Assembly: GCF_902832885.1 (NCBI RefSeq)
Contig: NZ_CADFDK010000008.1
Location: forward strand, 62,001-126,000
Length of the DNA stretch: 64,000 bases
DNA from: Burkholderia seminalis DSM 23518
Lineage (GTDB): Bacteria > Pseudomonadota > Gammaproteobacteria > Burkholderiales > Burkholderiaceae
Direction: 5' to 3'
A program made the translations under genes and the position numbers. Below, in pieces: positions 30,124 through 43,800 of the stretch. The stretch's first letter is position 1. Each line of letters starts with the position of its first letter. The notes beneath the pieces were generated by a model that saw only the letters and a program-made list of their open reading frames with translations, was not told where the DNA came from and did not search any database.

Positions 30124-30999
30124 ATGGCTGGAATGAAGGAAATTCGCGGCAAGATCAAGAGCGTGCAGAACACGCGCAAGATCACGAAGGCGATGGAGAT
30201 GGTGGCCGCATCGAAGATGCGCCGCGCGCAGGAACGCATGCGCGCCGCTCGTCCGTATGCGGACAAGGTCCGTGCCATCGCCGCGCACATGAGCCGTGCG
30301 AACCCGGAGTACCGCCACCCGTTCATGGTGGCAAACGACGGCGCGAAGACGGCCGGCATCATCCTCGTCACGACGGACAAGGGGTTGTGCGGCGGTTTGA
30401 ACACCAACGTGCTGCGTGCGACGGTGCAGAAGTTCAAGGAGCTGGAAGAGAAGGGCCAGAAGGTCGAAGCCACCGCGATCGGCGGCAAGGGCCTCGGGTT
30501 CCTGAACCGCTTCGGCGCGAAGGTGATGTCGCAGGTCGTGCACCTCGGCGACACCCCGCATCTGGACAAGCTGATCGGCGCCGTGAAGACGCAGCTCGAT
30601 CTGTATTCGGAAGGCAAGCTGTCGGCGGTTTATATCGCTTACACGCGCTTCGTCAACACGATGAAGCAGGAAGCCGTGATCGAGCAGCTGCTGCCGCTGT
30701 CGTCGGAACACTTCGAAGCCGATGACGGTACGCCGGCCACGTCGTGGGACTACATCTACGAGCCGGACGCGCAGGCAGTCGTCGACGAACTGCTCGTGCG
30801 TTACGTCGAGGCGCTGGTGTACCAGGCCGTCGCGGAAAACATGGCGTCCGAGCAATCGGCGCGCATGGTCGCGATGAAGGCCGCGTCCGACAACGCGAAG
30901 ACGGTGATCAGCGAACTGCAGCTCGTATACAACAAGAGCCGTCAGGCCGCGATCACGAAAGAACTGTCGGAGATCGTCGGCGGCGCAGCCGCTGTTTAA
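30124..30999 (+). CDS. atpG: ATP synthase F1 subunit gamma
   Basis: A 291-residue central rotor subunit. The N-terminal coiled-coil helix ([20 protein letters not shown], then [13 protein letters not shown]) and the C-terminal helix ([20 protein letters not shown]) are both intact. It has an AAAGGAG ribosome site. Confidence 0.97.
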   Translation: MAGMKEIRGKIKSVQNTRKITKAMEMVAASKMRRAQERMRAARPYADKVRAIAAHMSRANPEYRHPFMVANDGAKTAGIILVTTDKGLCGGLNTNVLRATVQKFKELEEKGQKVEATAIGGKGLGFLNRFGAKVMSQVVHLGDTPHLDKLIGAVKTQLDLYSEGKLSAVYIAYTRFVNTMKQEAVIEQLLPLSSEHFEADDGTPATSWDYIYEPDAQAVVDELLVRYVEALVYQAVAENMASEQSARMVAMKAASDNAKTVISELQLVYNKSRQAAITKELSEIVGGAAAV

Positions 31000-32460
<1,461 letters not shown>

Positions 32461-32501
32461 GGGTCGGGTGTAACGCAGCGGGCGCCGTTGAGGTCGTTGA
32501 T

Positions 32502-32527
32502 TCTCCTGTACCCCCGGGGACAGGAGA
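32502..32527 (+). other. Hairpin between atpD and atpC
   Basis: TCTCCTGT (32502-32509) and ACAGGAGA (32520-32527) are perfectly complementary and enclose a CCCCCGGGG core, so the whole 26-bp element is nearly palindromic. With no T-run it is probably an mRNA processing or stability element that sets the lower epsilon-subunit yield. Confidence 0.5.
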
Positions 32528-32564
32528 CACGGTGCCCACGTAATACGCTCAACCAGGAGTCGAT

Positions 32565-32990
32565 ATGGCAACCATCAAAGTAGACGTCGTCAGCGCGGAA
32601 GAGCAGATCTTCTCGGGCGAGGCGAAATTCGTCGCGCTGCCGGGCGAAACGGGTGAGCTGGGCATTCTGCCGGGTCACACGCCGCTGATCACGCGGATTC
32701 GTCCGGGTGCGGTGCGCATCGAAGTCGAGGGCGGCAACGACGAATTCGTGTTCGTCGCGGGCGGCATTCTCGAAGTGCAGCCGGGCGCCGTGACGGTGCT
32801 CGCCGATACCGCGATCCGCGGCAAGGACCTCGACGCGGCGAAAGCCGAGGAAGCGCGCAAGCGTGCCGAGGAAACGCTGCAGAACGCGAAGTCGGATCTC
32901 GACCTCGCGAAGGCGCAATCCGAGCTCGCGACCGCGATGGCGCAGCTCGAAGCGATCCAGCGTCTGGCGAAGATCCGCAGCCGGCACTAA
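32565..32990 (+). CDS. atpC: ATP synthase F1 subunit epsilon
   Basis: A 141-residue epsilon subunit with an N-terminal beta-sandwich ([20 protein letters not shown], then [14 protein letters not shown]) and a C-terminal helical hairpin rich in Ala/Glu that acts as regulator of ATP hydrolysis. It is the last gene before a clear terminator. Confidence 0.96.
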   Translation: MATIKVDVVSAEEQIFSGEAKFVALPGETGELGILPGHTPLITRIRPGAVRIEVEGGNDEFVFVAGGILEVQPGAVTVLADTAIRGKDLDAAKAEEARKRAEETLQNAKSDLDLAKAQSELATAMAQLEAIQRLAKIRSRH

Positions 32991-33014
32991 GCCGCGCCGC
33001 GTATCCCGCGAAAG

Positions 33015-33040
33015 AAAGCAGCCTTCGGGCTGCTTTTTTT
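33015..33040 (+). terminator. Intrinsic terminator of the atp operon
   Basis: AGCAGCC (33017-33023) and GGCTGCT (33028-33034) form a stem with a stable TTCG loop, flanked by As on the left and seven Ts on the right. It lies 25 bp after the atpC stop. Confidence 0.93.
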
Positions 33041-33160
33041 CGTCTGCGGATTGCGGGCCAGATCATTCCGTCCGGTCGTGCTATTTCATCCGTCCGCCGC
33101 GAATTGATGTCAGAGTGTCGTCAGCGGAGCGCGGCATCATCCGCAGTGAGGCTGTCCGTC

Positions 33161-33196
33161 GCGATCGAGGCGATCGAGGCGATGGAGGCGATGGAG
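33161..33196. repeat. Four copies of a 9-bp tandem repeat
   Basis: Two copies of GCGATCGAG are followed by two of GCGATGGAG (33161-33196), about 55 bp before the acyl-CoA synthetase start. The unit length is a multiple of three but no gene covers it. Copy number may vary by slippage. Confidence 0.7.
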
Positions 33197-33249
33197 GCGG
33201 GCGCGGCAGGCGCGCGCGGGCCGATCAGACCAAAAAGACGGAGACATTC

Positions 33250-34977
33250 ATGGCAGCAGACCTTGGCGTGGGCGCGCTGATCGCGCCCGAGAACGGCTTG
33301 TCGTACGTGCGTGGCGCGACCGACGTGCCGCTGTCCGAAGCGACGATCGGCCGGTTCCTGCGCGACACCGCCGGCCGCTTTCCCGACCGTCCGGCCGTCG
33401 TGTTCCGCGAGCAGCAGGTGCGCTGGACCTGGCGCGAGTTCGCGAACGAGGTCGACGTGCTCGCGGCGGGGCTGGCCGCGCTCGGTATCGTGAAGGGCGA
33501 CCGCGTCGGCATCTGGTCGCCGAACCGCAGCGAATGGCTGCTCACGCAGTTCGCGACCGCGCGCATCGGTGCGGTGCTCGTCAACCTGAATCCGGCCTAC
33601 CGGCTCGCCGAGCTCGAATACGCGCTGAACAAGGTCGGCTGCAAGGCCGTGATCACGGCCGAGCGCTTCAAGTCGTCGGCCTACGTCGAGATGCTGCAGG
33701 CCATCGCGCCGGAGCTCGCGACCACGACGCCGGGCGACCTGCACGCGGCACGCGTGCCGAGCCTGCGCACGGTCGTGTCGATGGGCGACGTCGCGCCGGC
33801 CGGCATGTTCCGCTTCGCGGACGTGATGACACGCGGCCGCCAGGCCGTCGATCCGGGATTGCTCGATGCAATCGGCGCGACGCTCACGGCCAACGAACCG
33901 ATCAACATCCAGTTCACGAGCGGCACGACCGGCAGCCCGAAGGGCGCGACGCTCACGCACCGCAACGTCGTCAACAACGGGCGCTCGATCGCGACCGCGA
34001 TGCGCTTCACCGAGCACGACACGCTATGCATCCCGGTGCCGCTCTATCACTGCTTCGGGATGGTGCTGGCAGTGCTTGCGTGCGTGTCGAAGGGCGCGGC
34101 GATGGTGTTCCCCGGCGAGGCGTTCGATCCGGTTGCGACGCTCGCGGCCGTGGCCGGCGAGCGCTGCACCGCGCTGCACGGCGTGCCGACGATGTTCATC
34201 GCCGAGCTCGATCATCCGGCGTTCTCGACCTTCGATCTTTCGACGCTGCGCACCGGGATCATGGCCGGCTCGCCGTGCCCGATCGAGACGATGAAGCGCG
34301 TCGTGTCGCAGATGCACCTGTCGGAGATCACGATCGCGTACGGGATGACGGAGACGAGCCCCGTATCGTTCCAGAGTTCGACCGACGATCCGCTCGAGAA
34401 GCGCACGACGACGGTCGGCCGCATCCAGCCGCACCTGGAAGTGAAGATCGTCGATGCGAGCGGCGACATCGTGCCGGTCGGCGCGACGGGCGAGCTCTGC
34501 ACGAAGGGCTATTCGGTGATGCTCGGCTACTGGGACGACGACGCGAAGACGCGCGAGGTGCTGGTCGACGGCTGGATGCACACGGGCGACCTCGCGACGC
34601 TCGATGCGGACGGCTACTGCAATATCGTCGGCCGCCTGAAGGACATGGTGATTCGCGGCGGCGAGAACGTCTATCCGCGCGAGATCGAGGAGTTCCTGTT
34701 TCGGCATCCGAAGATCCAGAGCGCGCAGGTGTTCGGCGTGCCGGATGCGAAGTACGGCGAGGAGCTGTGCGCGTGGATCGTGCTGCGCGCGGACGAGCAG
34801 ATGACGGAGGACGACGTGCGTGCGTTCTGCAGCGGGCAGATCGCGCACTACAAGATTCCGCGCTACATCCGCTTCGTCGACGAGCTGCCGATGACGGTGA
34901 CGGGCAAGGTGCAGAAGTTCGTGATGCGCGACCGGATGATCGAGGAGCTGAAGCTCGACGTGCAGAAGACCGCTTGA
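33250..34977 (+). CDS. AMP-binding acyl-CoA synthetase
   Basis: A 575-residue member of the adenylate-forming ligase family, activating a fatty or other carboxylic acid to its CoA thioester. The phosphate loop is [16 protein letters not shown], the core motif [10 protein letters not shown] follows, and the C-terminal domain has [20 protein letters not shown] and the catalytic Lys in [11 protein letters not shown]. The frame is open from 32863 but the ATG at 33250 gives the normal family start. Chain-length preference cannot be read; medium-chain ligases of this size are common. Confidence 0.92.
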   Translation: MAADLGVGALIAPENGLSYVRGATDVPLSEATIGRFLRDTAGRFPDRPAVVFREQQVRWTWREFANEVDVLAAGLAALGIVKGDRVGIWSPNRSEWLLTQFATARIGAVLVNLNPAYRLAELEYALNKVGCKAVITAERFKSSAYVEMLQAIAPELATTTPGDLHAARVPSLRTVVSMGDVAPAGMFRFADVMTRGRQAVDPGLLDAIGATLTANEPINIQFTSGTTGSPKGATLTHRNVVNNGRSIATAMRFTEHDTLCIPVPLYHCFGMVLAVLACVSKGAAMVFPGEAFDPVATLAAVAGERCTALHGVPTMFIAELDHPAFSTFDLSTLRTGIMAGSPCPIETMKRVVSQMHLSEITIAYGMTETSPVSFQSSTDDPLEKRTTTVGRIQPHLEVKIVDASGDIVPVGATGELCTKGYSVMLGYWDDDAKTREVLVDGWMHTGDLATLDADGYCNIVGRLKDMVIRGGENVYPREIEEFLFRHPKIQSAQVFGVPDAKYGEELCAWIVLRADEQMTEDDVRAFCSGQIAHYKIPRYIRFVDELPMTVTGKVQKFVMRDRMIEELKLDVQKTA

Positions 34978-35047
34978 TGCGGGACGGCGCGGGAAAAATG
35001 CGGGAAAAGACGTGGCGGCCTGCGGGCCGTTACGTTTGCGATGGACG

Positions 35048-35078
35048 AAAAAAAGCGGGCTTATTAGCCCGCTAAAAA
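35048..35078 (-). terminator. Minus-strand intrinsic terminator without an assigned gene
   Basis: AGCGGGCT (35054-35061) and AGCCCGCT (35066-35073) form an 8-bp stem. Read on the minus strand it is followed by seven Ts; on the plus strand only As follow. It must therefore end a leftward transcript that begins in the gap or in pheC, 630 bp away. Confidence 0.75.
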
Positions 35079-35113
35079 CCACACGCTACGGGGTTAGCGC
35101 GAGGAGACCAAAG

Positions 35114-35278
35114 ATGAAACCGAATCCGGCGGGGGGCCGGAAACGACTCCAACAGGGATGCCCCTCGGAAGGGCTTCGGTACGTGACCGACTGGCTCGCA
35201 GCGCTTCGCGTCCGCTCACACTTGGCACACGAGACCGCATCCGTGTTGAAACCGTTGAGGCCATTGTGGGCGAATTAA
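35114..35278 (+). CDS. Possible small hypothetical protein (54 aa)
   Basis: A frame starting MKPNPAGGRKRLQQGCPSEG, with GAGGAG 8 bp before the ATG, ending at 35278. The product is basic with no membrane helix or known motif. Codon use is only mildly G+C-rich at third positions, weaker than in its neighbours. The opposite strand also carries a short frame and a terminator here, so this call competes with an antisense RNA. Not recognised. Confidence 0.28.
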   Translation: MKPNPAGGRKRLQQGCPSEGLRYVTDWLAALRVRSHLAHETASVLKPLRPLWAN

Positions 35279-35709
35279 TGACCCGTCGCGGTAACAAAGT
35301 GTTTCAGGTTGTAACGCCCGCCAGATAAGGCTTCCCGGGATTTTTTGCTGTTTTCGGGGTCCTGAAAAAGGTCATTTTTACCCATATTTTCCGCTGCGTT
35401 TTCAGCCGATGCGCACGATGCGTTTTTCATGCGTATCGGGCGCGATGAATGGCCGATTTTCACGTCAGAAAGTGCGCGGCATGATCGATACCGCGGATGA
35501 CGATTCATTCGTCAGAAAGATTTTGAAACGTGATCGGAATGCGCGGAAGTCGGCCGATCGGCCGATTCGGGTGGTTTCGCGCCGATTGTCGGGTCGGGCG
35601 ACGCGAGGGCAATGTGTAACGGCGGCAGGTTCGCCGCCGCCATGCCGCGCATTCGGCCGGCGGCGGCCACGGGGTCGATGCCCGTTATCGGCCGCCGCGG
35701 ACGGGCTTC

Positions 35710-36507
35710 TTACTTCAGCCACTTGTCCGAAATCGCCTGGTATTCGCCGGTCGACAGCGCGAGATGCAGCCACTGGTCGACGTATTGCTGGAACACGACG
35801 TCGCCGCGCGGCACCATGTACGCCTTCTCGCCGAACTGGAACGGCTTGTCCGGATGCACCGAGCACAGCCCCGGATTCAGCTTTTGCTGCAACTGCGTCT
35901 CGGACGCATCCGTCACCATCACGTCGGCCTTGCCCGCGAGGATCTGCTTGAAGATCGTCACGTTGTCCGGATAGACGGTCAGGTTCGCATGTGTGAAGAA
36001 CTGTTTCGCGAACCGCTCGTTGGTACCGCCCGGATTCACGATCACACGCGTCTCGGGCCGGTCGATCTGCGCGACGGTCTGGTACTTGTCGGCGTCCGCG
36101 CAGCGCACGATCGGCGTCTTGCCGTCGACGACGTACGGCTGCGTGAAGAACACGCGCTTCTGGCGCTCGAGCGTCGTCGACACACCGCCCACCGCGATGT
36201 CGCATTTCGCGACGAAATCGGCGGTCAGGTTCGGCCAGCTCGTCTTCACGAAGTCGGTCTTCACGCCGAGCGATTTCGCGAGCGATTCGGCCATGTCGAT
36301 GTCGATGCCCTCGAAACGGCCGTCCGCGCGGTAGTACGAATACGGCTTGTAGTCGCCCGTCGTGCACACACGCAGCGTGCCGCGCGCGAGCACGTCGTCG
36401 AGCCGCGCACCGGCACCGGGCGCGGCGGTGGTGCCGGTGGTGGTCTGCGCGTGCGCGGCGGCGCAGCAGAGCAGCGCGGCCGCGGCGAGCGTGGCGAATG
36501 TCTTCAT
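35710..36507 (-). CDS. pheC: Periplasmic cyclohexadienyl dehydratase (prephenate/arogenate dehydratase)
   Basis: A 265-residue protein of the type 2 solute-binding fold. The signal peptide ends AAAHAQ; the mature part begins RLDDVLARGTLRVCTTGDYK, followed by PYSYYRADGRFEGIDIDMAE, CDIAVGGVSTTLERQKRVFF and VNPGGTNERFA. These match the cyclohexadienyl dehydratase PheC of Pseudomonas, an enzyme that arose from amino-acid-binding proteins and forms phenylpyruvate or phenylalanine in the periplasm. The GGTNE segment includes the Glu thought to be catalytic in that family. No permease or ATPase gene is adjacent, which fits an enzyme better than a transporter part. An automatic label of amino-acid ABC binding protein would be the alternative. 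Confidence 0.82.
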   Translation of the reverse strand: MKTFATLAAAALLCCAAAHAQTTTGTTAAPGAGARLDDVLARGTLRVCTTGDYKPYSYYRADGRFEGIDIDMAESLAKSLGVKTDFVKTSWPNLTADFVAKCDIAVGGVSTTLERQKRVFFTQPYVVDGKTPIVRCADADKYQTVAQIDRPETRVIVNPGGTNERFAKQFFTHANLTVYPDNVTIFKQILAGKADVMVTDASETQLQQKLNPGLCSVHPDKPFQFGEKAYMVPRGDVVFQQYVDQWLHLALSTGEYQAISDKWLK

Positions 36508-36651
36508 CGGTCTCCTCCTTCATTCGATATGAGCGTCCGATCATAACGGAGCCATCGCGCGCGTCATATGGCCGCCATCGCGTCGGCATGCGCAGCGTGA
36601 GGGCGGCTGTCCGGTAAAATGCCGCTTTGCCTTCGCATCGTCGCTCCTACC

Positions 36652-37746
<1,095 letters not shown>

Positions 37747-38198
37747 ACGCAAGCGTTGTCATGCTGCACTGCGGGATGACAGCGTTTCGCTGTCGGGACT
37801 AAACAGGGCGCAACCCCGCTCCCGCTGCCGATCCGGTGCTTGTCAAGACTTGACTTATACACATTTTCCACGTTGCAGCGCGGTAGAGCCCTGTATCGGT
37901 CAATTTGTCTCGCTATTGTTCGGTAATTTGAATAGCAGCCTTATGGAATAAGGCTCCGCGGGGCGGCGCCCCGCGCGGCGAAAAACAGCGGAAAGCACGG
38001 CCCCGCGCGCGTTGCGGCCATTCGGGGGCGAGTTCTCAACAAAGTTATCCACAGGACTGGGCAGGGTATACGGCGATTCCTAATGCGAATCCAAAACTTA
38101 GCGCGGAATCTGAAGTTTTACTTTAAGTTCGCTGCCGCGATGCGGACGCGGATGCAAGCCGCCTGTCCTTCGCGTGCCGCTGCCGGTGGGGCGCCGCA
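37747..38198. other. Intergenic region between hemE and priA with DnaA boxes
   Basis: About 450 bp with no gene. Two DnaA boxes are present: TTATACACA (37855-37863) and TTATCCACA (38045-38053). A third, TGTGGATAA (38783-38791, reverse), lies inside priA. A G+C-rich hairpin lies around 37958-37976, and the 14-mer TGTTCGGTAATTTG (37917-37930) recurs upstream of putA. The stretch 38075-38130 is relatively A+T-rich. Confidence 0.6.
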
Positions 38199-40460
<2,262 letters not shown>

Positions 40461-40560
40461 GCGGCGCGCTGCCGTATGAAGAAGCCCGGCCCGCCGGGCG
40501 TCACCCGCCTGCCTCTCGTCGCGCGTCCGAACCGGGCGTCGCATCGTTTCTCCCACCCAG
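40461..40560. other. priA-putA spacer, left part
   Basis: The full priA-putA gap runs from 40461 to 40816. Its right-hand 180 bp hold the PutA operator sites. This left part shows only a G+C-rich inverted repeat (GCCCGG/CCGGGC near 40487-40500) with no T-run in the plus direction; nothing else is recognised. Confidence 0.4.
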
Positions 40561-40739
40561 TGCAACCCGTTTTCGGCCGCTTCCACGCGCGTCGACGGTT
40601 GCACACGCGCGATCAGCCGGCCCGATCAGGGAAAACACCGATCCGCCGACCACGGGCAACCCCTAGGTTGCAACCACATAAGTGGCTGATTATATTGACT
40701 AACTTGTGGGTGCAACCTGTTCGGTAATTTGGTTGCACC
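40561..40739. promoter_or_regulatory. Multi-site PutA operator region
   Basis: Five GTTGCA motifs (either strand) precede putA: TGCAAC at 40561, GTTGCA at 40598, the palindrome GGTTGCAACC at 40666-40675, and the inverted pair GGTGCAACC (40709-40717) / GGTTGCACC (40731-40739). GTTGCA is the core recognised by the ribbon-helix-helix domain of E. coli PutA. The downstream gene encodes a PutA with that domain, so autoregulation by proline is likely. A -35-like TTGACT lies at 40695-40700. Confidence 0.75.
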
Positions 40740-40816
40740 TTTTTATTGCGTGCCGTAGGATTTCGCGCATCCTCTTACACCACATCGCCGGGCTCGCACC
40801 GGCGCACGAACCCACC

Positions 40817-43800
40817 ATGGCAAGCACGACTCTCGGCGTCAAAGTCGACGACCTTCTCCGCTCGCGCCTCAAGGACGCCGCCGCGCGCCTCGAGCGCACT
40901 CCCCACTGGCTGATCAAGCAGGCGATCTTCGCGTATCTCGAGCGGATCGAGCACGGCCAGTTGCCGCCCGAACTGTCGGGCCACAGCGGCGTGACGGAGC
41001 TCGCCGACGGTCAGGCGGCGGACGGCGACGACGACAACTCGCCGCATCCGTTCCTCGAGTTCGCGCAGAACGTTCAGCCGCAATCGGTGCTGCGCGCGGC
41101 GATCACGGCCGCGTACCGCCGCCCGGAGCCGGAATGCGTGCCGTTCCTGCTCGGTCAGGCGCGCCTGCCGGCGAACCTGCAGGCGGACGTGCAGGCGCTC
41201 GCGACGAAGCTCGTCGAGGCGCTGCGCGAGAAAAGCTCGGGCGGTGGCGTCGAAGGGCTGATCCACGAGTTCTCGCTGTCGAGCCAGGAAGGCGTCGCGC
41301 TGATGTGCCTCGCCGAGGCGCTGTTGCGCATTCCCGATCGCGCGACGCGCGATGCGCTGATTCGCGACAAGATCAGCAAGGGCGACTGGCGCTCGCACGT
41401 CGGCCACGCGCCGTCGCTGTTCGTGAACGCGGCGACCTGGGGGCTGATGATCACCGGCAAGCTCGTGACGACCAACAGCGAAGCGGGCCTGTCGTCGGCG
41501 CTCACGCGCCTGATCGGCCGCGGCGGCGAGCCGCTGATCCGCAAGGGCGTCGACATGGCGATGCGCCTGATGGGCGAACAGTTCGTCACCGGCGAGACGA
41601 TTTCCGAAGCGCTCGCGAACAGCCGCAAGTACGAAGCGCGCGGCTTCCGCTACTCGTACGACATGCTCGGCGAAGCGGCGACGACCGAAGAGGACGCGCA
41701 GCGCTACTACGCGTCGTACGAACAGGCGATCCACGCGATCGGCAAGGCGGCCGGCGGCCGCGGCATCTACGAAGGCCCGGGCATCTCGATCAAGCTGTCG
41801 GCGCTGCACGCGCGCTACTCGCGCTCGCAGCAGGACCGCACGATGAGCGAGCTGCTGCCGCGCGTGCGCGCACTCGCGCTGCTCGCGCGCCGCTACGACA
41901 TCGGCCTGAACATCGACGCTGAAGAGGCCGACCGCCTCGAGCTGTCGCTCGACCTGCTCGAGGCGCTGTGCTTCGATCCGGATCTCGCAGGCTGGAACGG
42001 CATCGGCTTCGTGGTGCAGGGCTACCAGAAGCGCTGCCCGTTCGTGATCGACTACCTGATCGATCTCGCGCGCCGCAGCCGTCACCGCCTGATGATCCGC
42101 CTCGTGAAGGGCGCGTACTGGGATACCGAGATCAAGCGTGCGCAGGTCGACGGCCTCGAAGGCTATCCGGTCTATACGCGCAAGATCTACACCGACGTGT
42201 CGTACCTCGCGTGCGCGAAGAAGCTGCTCGCGGCGCCCGACGCCGTCTACCCGCAGTTCGCGACGCACAACGCGTACACGCTGGCCGCGATCTACCAGCT
42301 CGCGGGCCAGAACTACTACCCGGGCCAGTACGAATTCCAGTGCCTGCACGGGATGGGCGAGCCGCTGTACGAGGAGGTCACGGGCCGCGACAAGCTGAAC
42401 CGTCCGTGCCGCGTGTACGCACCGGTCGGCACGCACGAGACGCTGCTCGCGTACCTCGTGCGCCGCCTGCTCGAGAACGGCGCGAACACGTCGTTCGTGA
42501 ACCGTATCGCGGACAAGACCGTGTCGGTGAAGGAACTGGTCGCCGATCCGGTCGACGAAGCGTCGAAAGTCGTGCCGCTCGGCGCGCCGCACGCGAAGAT
42601 CCCGCTGCCGCGCAACCTGTACGGCGACGAGCGCCCCAATTCGATGGGCCTCGATTTGTCGAACGAACACCGGCTCGCCTCGCTGTCGTCCGCGCTGCTC
42701 GCGAGCGCGCATCATCCGTGGCGCGCGGCGCCGATGCTCGCCGACGACGCGCTCGCCGACGCACCGGCACGCGACGTGCGCAACCCGGCCGACCAGCGCG
42801 ACCTGGTCGGCACGGTCAGCGAGGCGACGGCCGAACACGTGAGCGCGGCGCTCGCGCACGCGGTAGCCGCCGCGCCGATCTGGCAGGCGACGCCGGTCGA
42901 CGCCCGCGCCGACTGCCTGGCGCGCGCAGCCGACCTGCTCGAAGCGCAGATGCACACGCTGATGGGCCTGATCGTGCGCGAAGCCGGCAAGTCGCTGCCG
43001 AACGCGATCGCCGAGATTCGCGAAGCGGTCGACTTCCTGCGCTACTACGCGGCGCAGATCCGCGACGAGTTCTCGAACGACACGCATCGCCCGCTCGGCC
43101 CCGTGGTCTGCATCAGCCCGTGGAACTTCCCGCTCGCGATCTTCATGGGTCAGGTCGCCGCGGCGCTCGCCGCCGGCAACACGGTGCTCGCGAAGCCGGC
43201 CGAACAGACGCCGCTGATCGCCGCGCAGGCCGTGCGCCTGCTGCGCGAGGCCGGCGTGCCGGCCGGCGCGGTACAGCTGCTGCCGGGCACCGGCGAGACC
43301 GTCGGCGCGGCGCTGGTCGCCGATCCGCGTACGCGTGCGGTGATGTTCACGGGCTCGACCGAAGTCGCGCGCCTGATCAACAAGACGCTGTCCGCGCGCC
43401 TCGACCCGGAGGGCAAGCCGATTCCGCTGATCGCGGAAACGGGCGGCCAGAATGCGATGATCGTCGACTCGTCGGCGCTCGCGGAGCAGGTCGTCGCGGA
43501 CGTGATGCAGTCGTCGTTCGACTCGGCCGGTCAACGGTGCTCGGCGCTGCGCGTTCTGTGTCTGCAGGACGACGTCGCGGACCGCACGCTGACGATGCTC
43601 AAGGGCGCGATGCACGAGCTGGCGCTCGGCAACCCCGACCGGCTGTCGACGGACGTCGGCCCGGTGATCGACGGTGAAGCGAAGCAGACGATCGACGCGC
43701 ACGTCGCGACGATGAAGGACAAGGGCCATGCGGTCACGCAACTGCCGACGCCCGAGGCCTGCGCGCACGGCACGTTCGTGCCGCCGACGCTGATCGAGAT

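Larger units (their letters stand above)
34978..35709. other. Intergenic region with small-gene or RNA signals on both strands
   Basis: A 730-bp gap between two convergent genes. It contains a minus-strand intrinsic terminator (35048-35078), a plus-strand 54-codon frame with a good ribosome site (35114-35278), a minus-strand 36- to 51-codon frame ending at 35275, and direct GTAAC repeats 20 bp apart near 35290-35315. Part of it (35330-35440) is clearly A+T-richer than the surroundings. The rest shows nothing recognisable. Confidence 0.5.

Noticed and set aside
37958-37976. Terminator for hemE
   Set aside because: The G+C-rich hairpin is not followed by Ts on either strand.
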